Source: Gordonia sp. SL306 (GTDB lineage Bacteria; Actinomycetota; Actinomycetes; Mycobacteriales; Mycobacteriaceae). From it: a stretch of DNA of 64,000 nt. Every line of letters starts with the position of its first letter. The first letter of the stretch is position 1. The position numbers were made by a program, and so were the translations under genes. Shown here one piece after another: positions 45,113-52,210 of this stretch. Below the pieces are notes generated by a model. That model made no database searches. It worked only from the letters and a program-made list of their open reading frames with translations, and was not told the DNA's origin. The DNA is taken from the NCBI RefSeq assembly GCF_026625785.1, contig NZ_CP113063.1, positions 3,782,001-3,846,000 of the forward strand. The letters run 5' to 3'.

Positions 45113-45739
45113 GTGCTGCAAGACATCCTCAACGACATCGGGATCGTCGTCTTCGCCGCATCCGGTGCCCTGCTGGGTGTGCGCAAGGATTTCGACCTCT
45201 GGGGCATTCTCACCGTCGGCGCACTGACCGGCGTCGGCGGTGGCATCCTCCGCGACGTCCTGCTCGGGATCACACCACCGACCTCGATCCAGAACTGGCC
45301 GCCGATCGTCGTCGCCACCTCGGCAAGTCTCGTGGTCTTCTTCTTCCACCCGGCCTTCTCCGAGCTGCGCCGCAGCGTCCTGCTGCTGGACGCGATCGGC
45401 ATGGGCCTGTTCGCCACCAGCGGTGCATCCATCGCGATCGACCAGCACGCGAGCGCATTCGCCGCGACCCTCGTCGGGCTGTTGACAGCTGTGGGCGGCG
45501 GCATCCTGCGCGATGTCCTCGCCAACGAGATCCCGTTGTTGCTGCAACCCGCCGATCTCTATGCGGTACCTGCACTCCTCGGAGCCGGGGTCGTCGGCGT
45601 CGGCGCCACCTATTCGTCGGCGCCCACCTGGATATGGCTGGTGATCGGCACCGTGGTCGCCACCGGCCTGCGGATCACCGGACTCGTGTTCGGCTTGCGG
45701 CTGCCGACCGCGCCGAGCGGTCTGTGGCGTCGGAACTGA
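45113..45739 (+). CDS. TRIC-type cation channel / UPF0126 membrane protein
   Basis: A 208-residue membrane protein made of two similar three-span halves plus a last span. Each half contains the signature: GALTGVGGGILRDVLLG and GLLTAVGGGILRDVLAN, the GGGxxRD motif characteristic of UPF0126 proteins (YadS/YicG), which are structurally related to trimeric intracellular cation channels. FAASGALLGVRKDFDLWG and FATSGASIAIDQHASAF are the matching preceding segments. It probably conducts monovalent cations. GTG 45113 lies 33 bases after the rpmF terminator and has no clear ribosome site, so the start is moderately uncertain. Confidence 0.88.
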   Translation: MLQDILNDIGIVVFAASGALLGVRKDFDLWGILTVGALTGVGGGILRDVLLGITPPTSIQNWPPIVVATSASLVVFFFHPAFSELRRSVLLLDAIGMGLFATSGASIAIDQHASAFAATLVGLLTAVGGGILRDVLANEIPLLLQPADLYAVPALLGAGVVGVGATYSSAPTWIWLVIGTVVATGLRITGLVFGLRLPTAPSGLWRRN

Positions 45740-45817
45740 CCGTCTCGAGTGTCTGAGCCGTTGTGATCCGACCGATCGAAATGCGTCGGTTCCGTCGCCG
45801 GGTGCCGGTGGGTCACA

Positions 45818-45823
45818 TATCTT
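45818..45823 (+). promoter_or_regulatory. -10 box TATCTT, leaderless start of the S15 hydrolase gene
   Basis: TATCTT ends 6 bases before ATG 45830; no ribosome site is visible, which fits a leaderless message. Confidence 0.5.
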
Positions 45824-45829
45824 GCTCGG

Positions 45830-48124
45830 ATGAACCGGAAGTGGGGGAGACCCGGTCTCTGTGGGCGCGTGGTCGGGCTGACGGTGGCGGTCGTCGCGGT
45901 GTGCGTGCTGGGGGCGACGGGAGTCGCCCAGGCCGCACCCGATGTGGGGCACGGTGCGGGAAGTGTGACGCAGGCCTACCTGCTCGGGGCGGCCCCCGGA
46001 GCCGCCGTCACCTTGCGGAACGGTGCGGGACAGGTCGTCGGTGCGGGTCACGTCGATCGGCTCGGCTCATACCTCGTTCGGGAACTCGGCCCAGGTCCCG
46101 GCTATCGCTTCGAGGTGAACGGGCGGTCGGGCAACAGCTTCGCGGTTCTCGACGGTCCGACACCACCACCCGACACGCTGTACCGGCAGCGCCTGAAACA
46201 GGGATTGAACTACATTCGGGTGCGCGATGGCGTGACCCTGGCGGCCGTTGTGCATCCGCCGGTGGGAAAGACCTTGGCGGACGGCCCGTTCCCGACGGTG
46301 ATCGAGTACTCGGGGTATCAGACCGCAGCGCCACACGACTTCGTGATCGGCGCGCTCGGTAGCGCGGCCAACCGCCCCGATCCGCTGGCGCCCGCGATCA
46401 GCACGAATCTCGGCGGCATCGTCGCACCCACGGCCGGTTTCGCCACCGTCAGTCTGCAGATGCGCGGGAGTGGTTGTTCCGGTGGGGCTTTCGACCTGTT
46501 CGACTATCCGACCGTCTACGACGGTTACGACGTGATCGAGACCGTCGCACGACAGCAGTGGGTGACCGGCCATCGCGTCGGCATGGTGGGTATCTCGTTC
46601 TCCGGGATCTCCCAGATCGCGGTCGCGGGAACCCGTCCGCCGAGCCTCGCCGCCATCGCGCCGATGAGCATCACCGACGACCTGTACTCGACGGGATTCC
46701 CCGGCGGCATATTCAACACCGGCTTCGCGAACACCTGGCTCGCCGAGCGTCAGGCCGACGCCCGCCCCGCGCCCGACGGCGGTCAGCCCTACGCCCGCGA
46801 ACTGGTGCGTCGCGGTGATCGCGTGTGCGCGGCCAACCAACGACTTCGTCTGCAGACGCAGGACGTCGAGAAACTCGTCGAGCAGAACCCGACCCGAACT
46901 CCGGGCCTGTTCGACCACCGCGCACCCGCGTACTGGGCGCCTAAGATCACCGTGCCGGTGTTCCTCGCCGGCGCCCTCCAGGACGAACAGACCGGCCCGC
47001 AATGGACGTCGGTGATCGATCGGCTGCATGGGAACCCCAATGTCTGGGTGCGGGCCGTCAACGGTGCCCACATCGACTCGATGGACCCGCAGATCCTCGG
47101 GCCGTGGAATGAGTTCCTCGATCTCTTTGTGGCCCAGCGTATACCGCAGATCAAGCCCGGCCTCACCGCGCTGGCGCCGGTGCTCTACGAGTCGACGACG
47201 GGAACACCGGGACGGCCTGTGGTCACCTCCCGGTTCCCACAGGCCACCTCAGTCGCGGCGGCCCGTGCCGCGTTCGTCCGCGATCCACGGGTACAGGTCC
47301 TGTTCGGATCGGGCACCGACACGCGCACGGCCGGCGGTCCCGGGAATCTGTCGGCGCCGTGGTCCGCTGGTTTCGGCGCATGGCCGCCTGCTGCTGTCGG
47401 CGACGGGCAGCGTCTCGCACTCGATGCAGACGGACGGCTGACGGCAGATCCGGGCCGTCCGTCGTCGATCTCATTCCGACCTGACCCGGCTGCGCGGCCG
47501 GGCGGGACCCTCGACGTCGTCGGTCCGTCACAGCTGCCGTGGAAGGCCTTACCCCGCTACGACTGGGCATCGGTGCCCGGCCGTTCGGGGGTCGGCTTCG
47601 TGTCGGCACCTCGACCTGCGGATTCGGTTGCCGTCGGACCCGCGAGTCTCGATCTGCGGCTTGCGTCTTCGGCGCCCGACACCGATCTACAGGCCACCAT
47701 CTCGGAAATCCGCCCCGACGGTCACGAGACCTATGTGACCTCGGGCTACCTGCGGGCATCGCTGCGTCGGGTGAATGCGGCCGCGACACCACTGGATCCC
47801 AAGCGCGACTGGCTGGCACCGCAACCATTGGCACGCGGCTTCCAGACGGTGCGGATCGCACTGAATCCCATCGCGTATCCGTTCCGGGCCGGCTCCCGCA
47901 TCCGGGTCGCCATCACCGCTCCCGGCGGCGACCGGACGTCGTGGCGCTTTGCGACCCCGACCACCGGTGGCCGCGTGGTGGACACCATCGCGCTCGGGAT
48001 GGGCGGCTCCACACTAATCTTGCCGATCGTGTCGGGGATGCGTGCGGGGACACCGTTGGGCGCGTGCGAAGGGCTCCGCGGCCAGCCGTGCCGTGCCTAC
48101 TCGAGGGCGTTCAACGGTGGCTGA
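45830..48124 (+). CDS. secreted CocE/NonD family (S15-type) alpha/beta hydrolase
   Basis: A 764-residue exported hydrolase. Signal peptide: basic start, hydrophobic core VVGLTVAVVAVCVLGATGV and a cut after AQA. The hydrolase domain has the nucleophile S256 in VGISFSGISQ, an acid in GALQDEQTG and the His in VNGAHIDSMDPQ. The oxyanion region is MRGSGCSGGAFDLFD. The last 250 residues form the jelly-roll domain of the X-Pro dipeptidyl-peptidase/cocaine-esterase family (AITAPGGDRTSW). The substrate may be an ester, amide or peptide; it is unknown. Its stop is only 3 bases from the convergent SDR gene's stop. Confidence 0.9.
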   Translation: MNRKWGRPGLCGRVVGLTVAVVAVCVLGATGVAQAAPDVGHGAGSVTQAYLLGAAPGAAVTLRNGAGQVVGAGHVDRLGSYLVRELGPGPGYRFEVNGRSGNSFAVLDGPTPPPDTLYRQRLKQGLNYIRVRDGVTLAAVVHPPVGKTLADGPFPTVIEYSGYQTAAPHDFVIGALGSAANRPDPLAPAISTNLGGIVAPTAGFATVSLQMRGSGCSGGAFDLFDYPTVYDGYDVIETVARQQWVTGHRVGMVGISFSGISQIAVAGTRPPSLAAIAPMSITDDLYSTGFPGGIFNTGFANTWLAERQADARPAPDGGQPYARELVRRGDRVCAANQRLRLQTQDVEKLVEQNPTRTPGLFDHRAPAYWAPKITVPVFLAGALQDEQTGPQWTSVIDRLHGNPNVWVRAVNGAHIDSMDPQILGPWNEFLDLFVAQRIPQIKPGLTALAPVLYESTTGTPGRPVVTSRFPQATSVAAARAAFVRDPRVQVLFGSGTDTRTAGGPGNLSAPWSAGFGAWPPAAVGDGQRLALDADGRLTADPGRPSSISFRPDPAARPGGTLDVVGPSQLPWKALPRYDWASVPGRSGVGFVSAPRPADSVAVGPASLDLRLASSAPDTDLQATISEIRPDGHETYVTSGYLRASLRRVNAAATPLDPKRDWLAPQPLARGFQTVRIALNPIAYPFRAGSRIRVAITAPGGDRTSWRFATPTTGGRVVDTIALGMGGSTLILPIVSGMRAGTPLGACEGLRGQPCRAYSRAFNGG

Positions 48125-48127
48125 TCG

Positions 48128-48898
48128 CTACTGAGCGATGAACTTGTTGACGGCCCGGTTGAGGAAGTTCGGGATGAACTTCGCGGCGTTGCCGAGGAAC
48201 AGTGTCTGCGCCCCCACCGAGTAGCTGGTGCGGTGGAGGAGTTTGTCCTGCCGGGTCGGATGCACCGACTCCCAGACCTTCTCGGCGACCTGCTCGGGGG
48301 TGATCCGCACGCCGAGAGTCTTCGTCGACTTGGCGTCGTTGTCGGCGAGTGCGGTCTTCGCCCACAGCGGCCAGATGCCGACGACCCGGATGTCGTCGCG
48401 CTCCCATTCCAGTTCCAGGGCCTCGGTCAGGCCGCCGACGAAGAACTTGGTGGCGCTGTAGGTGGCGATACCGGGCTGGCCGTAGATCGCCGAGGCCGAG
48501 GCGATGTTGACCAGGTGCGCACCCGGTGTCGCCTTCAGGTACGGAAATGCCGCTTGCGCTCCCAGGGCCACGCCGAGGGCGTCGATGTCGATCTGACGTC
48601 GCACGGCGTCGGGTGAGATCTCGTGCAGCGGCCCCTCGACGAGGATGCCCGCGTTGTTGTCGAGCACGTCGAGACGGCCGTCGGTGTGCGAGGTGAAGTC
48701 GGCGAGCGCCTCGGCCCACTGCTCGTGGTCGCGCACGTCGAGCGTTCCGACGATCCAGTCGGGGTGATTCGCCTGCACCTTCGACAGCGCATCTTCAGAG
48801 ACGTCGTAGACACCGACCGTCCAGCCCTCCCGGTCGAAGCGCTCGGCGGTCGCCAATCCGATGCCCGACGCACCGCCGGAAATGAAGATCGATGACAT
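48128..48898 (-). CDS. SDR family oxidoreductase
   Basis: A 256-residue classical short-chain dehydrogenase/reductase. FISGGASGIGLATAERF is the NAD(P)-binding TGxxxGIG motif, DNNAGILV the NNAG, and the active site is ASASAIYGQPGIATYSATKF (Ser, then YxxxK). IWPLWAKTALADND is the usual PG-like loop, slightly altered. Asp after the second strand (VYDVSEDAL) suggests NAD preference. The substrate is unknown. AGGAG lies about 5 bases before ATG 48898. It diverges from the AurF-like gene across a 181-base spacer with operator-like repeats, so the two may be co-regulated. Confidence 0.92.
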   Translation of the reverse strand: MSSIFISGGASGIGLATAERFDREGWTVGVYDVSEDALSKVQANHPDWIVGTLDVRDHEQWAEALADFTSHTDGRLDVLDNNAGILVEGPLHEISPDAVRRQIDIDALGVALGAQAAFPYLKATPGAHLVNIASASAIYGQPGIATYSATKFFVGGLTEALELEWERDDIRVVGIWPLWAKTALADNDAKSTKTLGVRITPEQVAEKVWESVHPTRQDKLLHRTSYSVGAQTLFLGNAAKFIPNFLNRAVNKFIAQ

Positions 48899-49000
48899 GT
48901 GTGTTCTCCTGCCTTTGCCCAGTTGAGAGGGGATATCGACGCTAAGTTACCGGTCAGTATAGGCCGGAGCCTGTTTACTCCCTCACACCCCGATGCTATC

Positions 49001-49038
49001 TTGACAACACGCATTGTCATAACAGTGCTCATTGTCAA
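49001..49038. promoter_or_regulatory. operator-like TTGTCA repeats in the SDR/AurF divergent spacer
   Basis: TGACAA-CACGCA-TTGTCA (49002-49019) is a perfect 6+6 palindrome, and ATTGTCAA recurs at 49031-49038, 18 bases further. A TTGACA (49001-49006) inside could be a -35. A second partial palindrome, TACCGGTCAGTA, lies at 48949-48960. Layout suggests control by a dimeric repressor of TetR or MarR type; no such gene is adjacent. Confidence 0.5.
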
Positions 49039-49079
49039 GAAAGAACAGTTGTTCACCGACGACCTGGAGGTCGAATCCG

Positions 49080-50039
49080 ATGACTGCAGCGATGGAACGG
49101 ACGCAGAGCGACGGCGGCACGCCGGATCAAGCTCGCCCGGACAACGTCGTGAGCATGCGTGACCAGGGGGCCAACGAGGTCTCCGAGCGCCTCCTGGCGT
49201 CGGCTGCGCGTCTCTCCCGGAACGCGATGACCGAGATCGACTGGTCGGAACCGATGGATCCGACGAAGTACGGCTGCAGTCCGGAGTGGTCGTCGCTGTA
49301 CGGGACGGCCTACTGGGACGAGCTGACCGAGGAGCAGCGCATCTCGGTGACCCGTCACGAGTTCGCGTCGATCATGAACATCGGCATCTGGTTCGAGATG
49401 ATCCTGCAGGAGATGGTCATCCGCGACCAGTATCTCGGCGCCTATCACGACCCGGAGTTCCAGTTCGCACTCACCGAGGTCGCCGACGAGTGCCGGCATT
49501 CGATCATGTTCGCCAAGGCGTCGCAGAAGATGGTCGGCACGTCCTACCGCCCTACCAAGATCGTGGGACGTCTCGGCAAGCTCTTCAAGCGCACCGCGAA
49601 GAACGAGATCGCCTACGCCGGGATTCTCGTCGCGGAGGAGGTGCTCGACGTCTTCCAGCGGGGCTGCATGCGTGATGATCGCGTGCTCGACTTCATTCGG
49701 ACCATCAACGAGATTCACGTGCTCGAGGAGTCGCGCCACATGAAGTTCGCGCGTGAAGAGGTGCGCGAGTCGATGGAGGGTGTTGGCTGGGCGCGGCGAC
49801 AGTTCAGTGCGCTCTATGTCTCGCTGGCGGCGTACATGATCGTGACGAGCCTGGTGCAGAAGAAGGCGTTCGCCGATGCCGGGCTCGACGCTGATCGTGC
49901 AGTCGCGGAGATGAACTCGAACTCGCATTTCCAGTCGATGATCCGCAGCAGTTGCGCGCATCTGATGGAGTTCCTCGACGAGGTCGGGCTGCTGACCCGC
50001 CCGGCGATGCACTACTACCGCAAAGCGAACATGCTCTGA
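49080..50039 (+). CDS. AurF-like diiron oxygenase
   Basis: A 319-residue helical protein of the AurF (p-aminobenzoate N-oxygenase) family. Iron ligands are visible as EFASIMNIGIWFEMILQEMV, EVADECRHSIMFAKAS (ExxxH), ILVAEEVLDVFQR and INEIHVLEESRHMKFA (E..ExxxH), four helices bearing Glu/His. AurF enzymes oxidise amines to nitro groups; relatives act on other substrates, so the reaction here is open. The gene overlaps an FprB-type reductase by one base (TGATG), a pairing also found in M. tuberculosis (Rv0885-Rv0886), and that reductase is the obvious electron donor. GGAGG precedes ATG 49080 by 9-10 bases. Confidence 0.88.
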   Translation: MTAAMERTQSDGGTPDQARPDNVVSMRDQGANEVSERLLASAARLSRNAMTEIDWSEPMDPTKYGCSPEWSSLYGTAYWDELTEEQRISVTRHEFASIMNIGIWFEMILQEMVIRDQYLGAYHDPEFQFALTEVADECRHSIMFAKASQKMVGTSYRPTKIVGRLGKLFKRTAKNEIAYAGILVAEEVLDVFQRGCMRDDRVLDFIRTINEIHVLEESRHMKFAREEVRESMEGVGWARRQFSALYVSLAAYMIVTSLVQKKAFADAGLDADRAVAEMNSNSHFQSMIRSSCAHLMEFLDEVGLLTRPAMHYYRKANML

Positions 50040-51613
50040 TGTTCGTCATCACCCAGTCCTGCTGCAGCGACGCAGCATGTGTGTCCGTGTGTCCGGTGAA
50101 CTGTATCCACCCGACCCCGGAGGAACGCGGTTTCGGCAGTTCCGACATCCTGCACATCGATCCGGTGGCGTGCATCGACTGCGGCGCCTGCGCGGATGCC
50201 TGCCCGGTGGATGCGATCTACCCCGCCGACAAGCTCGGCACCCGGGACAAGGTGTTCATCGACATCAACGCGGATTTCTACAAGAAGAACACCGACATCA
50301 CCTCGGGATGGAACCAGGTTGAATACCCGGAGATCCCGAAACTGCCTGCGGGACTGCGAGTTGCGCTGGTCGGGACCGGGCCGTCAGGGGGCTATGCGCT
50401 CCGGACGATCCTGGACCGGACCGAGGCCGACGTGACGGTCATCGACAAGTTGCCGACGCCGGGCGGACTGGTCCGTGCCGGTGTGGCGCCCGATCATCCC
50501 GGCACCAAGGGAGTGCTTCGCGGGTTCGATCTGCTCTACCGCGATCCGCGCGTCACCATGGCGACCAATGTCGAGGTCGGTACCGAACCCGGGCAGGTGA
50601 CCCCGGCCGAACTGGCGCAACATTTCGACGCCGTGTTCTATGCAGTCGGCGCGAGTGAGTCGCGTCGGCTGGGCATCCCCGGCGAAGATCTGCCGGGCTC
50701 GACGTCGGCGACCGATCTCGTGGCCTGGTACAACGCGGTTCCCGGCAAGGAGGCGCCGCCGCTTCCCGTTGACGGCACCGGTCGCGCCGTGGTGGTCGGC
50801 ACGGGCAATGTCGCGCTCGACGTCGCGCGCATTCTCGTCTCGCCGCCGGAACTCCTCGCCACCACCGACATCGCTGATCGTGCGTTGCGGATCCTCGAGG
50901 AGCAGAACATTCACGAAGTCGTGGTGCTGGGCCGTCGTGATCAGGCGAGCGCCGCGTATACATCGGCGGAATATCGTGCGTTGTCGACCATTCCGGGTGT
51001 CGAGATCGTCGTCCACGACGATCCGTCGGCGGAGGCCCCCGATCTCCGAGGGCCCGCCGACCGGAGCAAGCGTCGCATCGTCTTCCTCTTCCACACCTCG
51101 CCCGACGAGATCGTCGGGGAGCAACGCGTGGAGGGCGTGACGGTGCAGACCGGCGGCACCCGGCACACCGTTGCCGCCGATCTCATGGTGCGATCCATCG
51201 GCTACCGGTCGACTCCGATCGCCGGACTTCCCTTTGACCACGAGCGTGGCGTGTTCCCGAACACCGATGGCCGGATGCTCGACGACGACGGCAACGTGAT
51301 CCCGGGCGCCTATGTCCTCGGGTGGGCAAAGCGGGGTCCGAGTGGCGGCATCGGCACCAACAAGGTGTGCGCCGAGTCGACGGTCGAGGACTTCATCCGG
51401 GACGCCGTAGGCGGCCGACTCGAGCGGACGACCAGGGAGTCCAAGGCGTTCGCCGCGCTGCTGCGCAAGCGGGCGCGTCATGTGATCGGTTATCGCGGGA
51501 TGCGTGCGATCGACGCTAGTGAGCGGCGTCGTGGCCTCCCGCAGGGCCGCCCCCGGGTCAAGTACACCGACGTGGCCGAGATGGTCGGCGCCGCGGGCTG
51601 GCGTAAGCGCTAG
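50039..51613 (+). CDS. fprB: ferredoxin-fused ferredoxin/adrenodoxin-NADP+ reductase (FprB-like)
   Basis: A 524-residue electron-transfer protein. Residues 1-80 are a bacterial ferredoxin: CVSVCPVNCIHP and CIDCGACADACPVDAI provide cysteines for two clusters (a 3Fe-4S/4Fe-4S type). The rest is an adrenodoxin-reductase-like flavoprotein with FAD-binding RVALVGTGPSGGYA, VRAGVAPDHPGTKGV, NADP-binding VVVGTGNVALDVARI (about 250) and the C-terminal WAKRGPSGGIGTNK. It would pass electrons from NADPH through its own ferredoxin, most likely to the diiron protein whose gene it overlaps. A REP-like element follows the stop. Confidence 0.92.
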   Translation: MFVITQSCCSDAACVSVCPVNCIHPTPEERGFGSSDILHIDPVACIDCGACADACPVDAIYPADKLGTRDKVFIDINADFYKKNTDITSGWNQVEYPEIPKLPAGLRVALVGTGPSGGYALRTILDRTEADVTVIDKLPTPGGLVRAGVAPDHPGTKGVLRGFDLLYRDPRVTMATNVEVGTEPGQVTPAELAQHFDAVFYAVGASESRRLGIPGEDLPGSTSATDLVAWYNAVPGKEAPPLPVDGTGRAVVVGTGNVALDVARILVSPPELLATTDIADRALRILEEQNIHEVVVLGRRDQASAAYTSAEYRALSTIPGVEIVVHDDPSAEAPDLRGPADRSKRRIVFLFHTSPDEIVGEQRVEGVTVQTGGTRHTVAADLMVRSIGYRSTPIAGLPFDHERGVFPNTDGRMLDDDGNVIPGAYVLGWAKRGPSGGIGTNKVCAESTVEDFIRDAVGGRLERTTRESKAFAALLRKRARHVIGYRGMRAIDASERRRGLPQGRPRVKYTDVAEMVGAAGWRKR

Positions 51614-51625
51614 CGCTGGGCCGTA

Positions 51626-51756
51626 GATCTCGATACGCACGTTCGCTTCGCTTGCGGTTTACTCGATCGGCGGAAACCATGTCGCTTGCGGGCTACTCGA
51701 TCGGCGAAGCTGCCGCTGATCGAGTAGCCCGAACGGAGTGAGGGCGTATCGAGATC
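51626..51756. repeat. REP-like palindromic element, copy 3
   Basis: GATCTCGATACG (51626-51637) and CGTATCGAGATC (51745-51756) are 12-bp perfect terminal inverted repeats around CTTCGCTTGCGG, TACTCGATCGGCG and CTGATCGAGTAG. Same family as 15621. It separates fprB from the nir operon promoter. Confidence 0.8.
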
Positions 51757-51812
51757 GAGATCACCCAGATCACTCACCCCCGGATGTCCGGTGAGGTCCT
51801 GACAATCGCCTT

Positions 51813-51839
51813 GTAACACCGAGGCAAGCATTGAGTCAC
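51813..51839. promoter_or_regulatory. GlnR-like box before the nir operon
   Basis: GTAAC-n6-GCAAG-n6-GTCAC matches the 11-base periodicity and half sites (GTNAC, GNAAC, GTNAC) of the actinobacterial nitrogen regulator GlnR. It lies directly upstream of the -10 of the nirBD operon, the expected place for activation. Confidence 0.55.
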
Positions 51840-51849
51840 GCGCGGTCGC

Positions 51850-51855
51850 GATAGT
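51850..51855 (+). promoter_or_regulatory. -10 box GATAGT, leaderless start at 51863
   Basis: GATAGT ends 7 bases before ATG 51863. No ribosome site is visible before this ATG. Confidence 0.45.
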
Positions 51856-51862
51856 GGCACAC

Positions 51863-52210
51863 ATGTCCAGCACACCGCGGTTCCTGCAAGGCGTCTTCGC
51901 GTTCACCGGCACCGGACTCACCAAGCCGGGCCCGGTCGATCCGTCGCTGACCTTCGTGGTGCCGTCCGGGCTGACGGCGCAGCCGCTCTACTTCCGGGGC
52001 GGCAACAGTTCCGACGAACTGATCTACGTCACCCTGACACGCGACGGCAAGCCGATGCGGATCTTCCCGATGGGGGCCAAGGCGTCGGTGAACGTGCCGT
52101 TGCGGGTCGTCGAGGACGTCGACCCGGACTCGACGCTCGAATTGGTGCTGGCCGCGCCTGAGGGCGCGGCAGGCGAGGTCGTCATCGATTTCGGGATGGT
52201 CGTCTTCTGA
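51863..52210 (+). CDS. small protein of unknown function leading the nir operon
   Basis: A 115-residue soluble protein I do not recognise. It has no signal, no membrane segment and no cysteine. The sequence is strand-rich: FLQGVFAFTGTGL, LTFVVPSGLTAQPLYFRGG, ELIYVTLTRDGKPMRIFPMG, VNVPLRVVEDV, STLELVLAAPEG and EVVIDFGMVVF, suggesting a small beta-sandwich. The stop overlaps the nirB start by one base, so it is translated with nirB and nirD, and the GlnR-like box stands before it. A role as a chaperone, assembly factor or regulator for nitrite or nitrate reductase is inferred only from position. Confidence 0.8.
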   Translation: MSSTPRFLQGVFAFTGTGLTKPGPVDPSLTFVVPSGLTAQPLYFRGGNSSDELIYVTLTRDGKPMRIFPMGAKASVNVPLRVVEDVDPDSTLELVLAAPEGAAGEVVIDFGMVVF

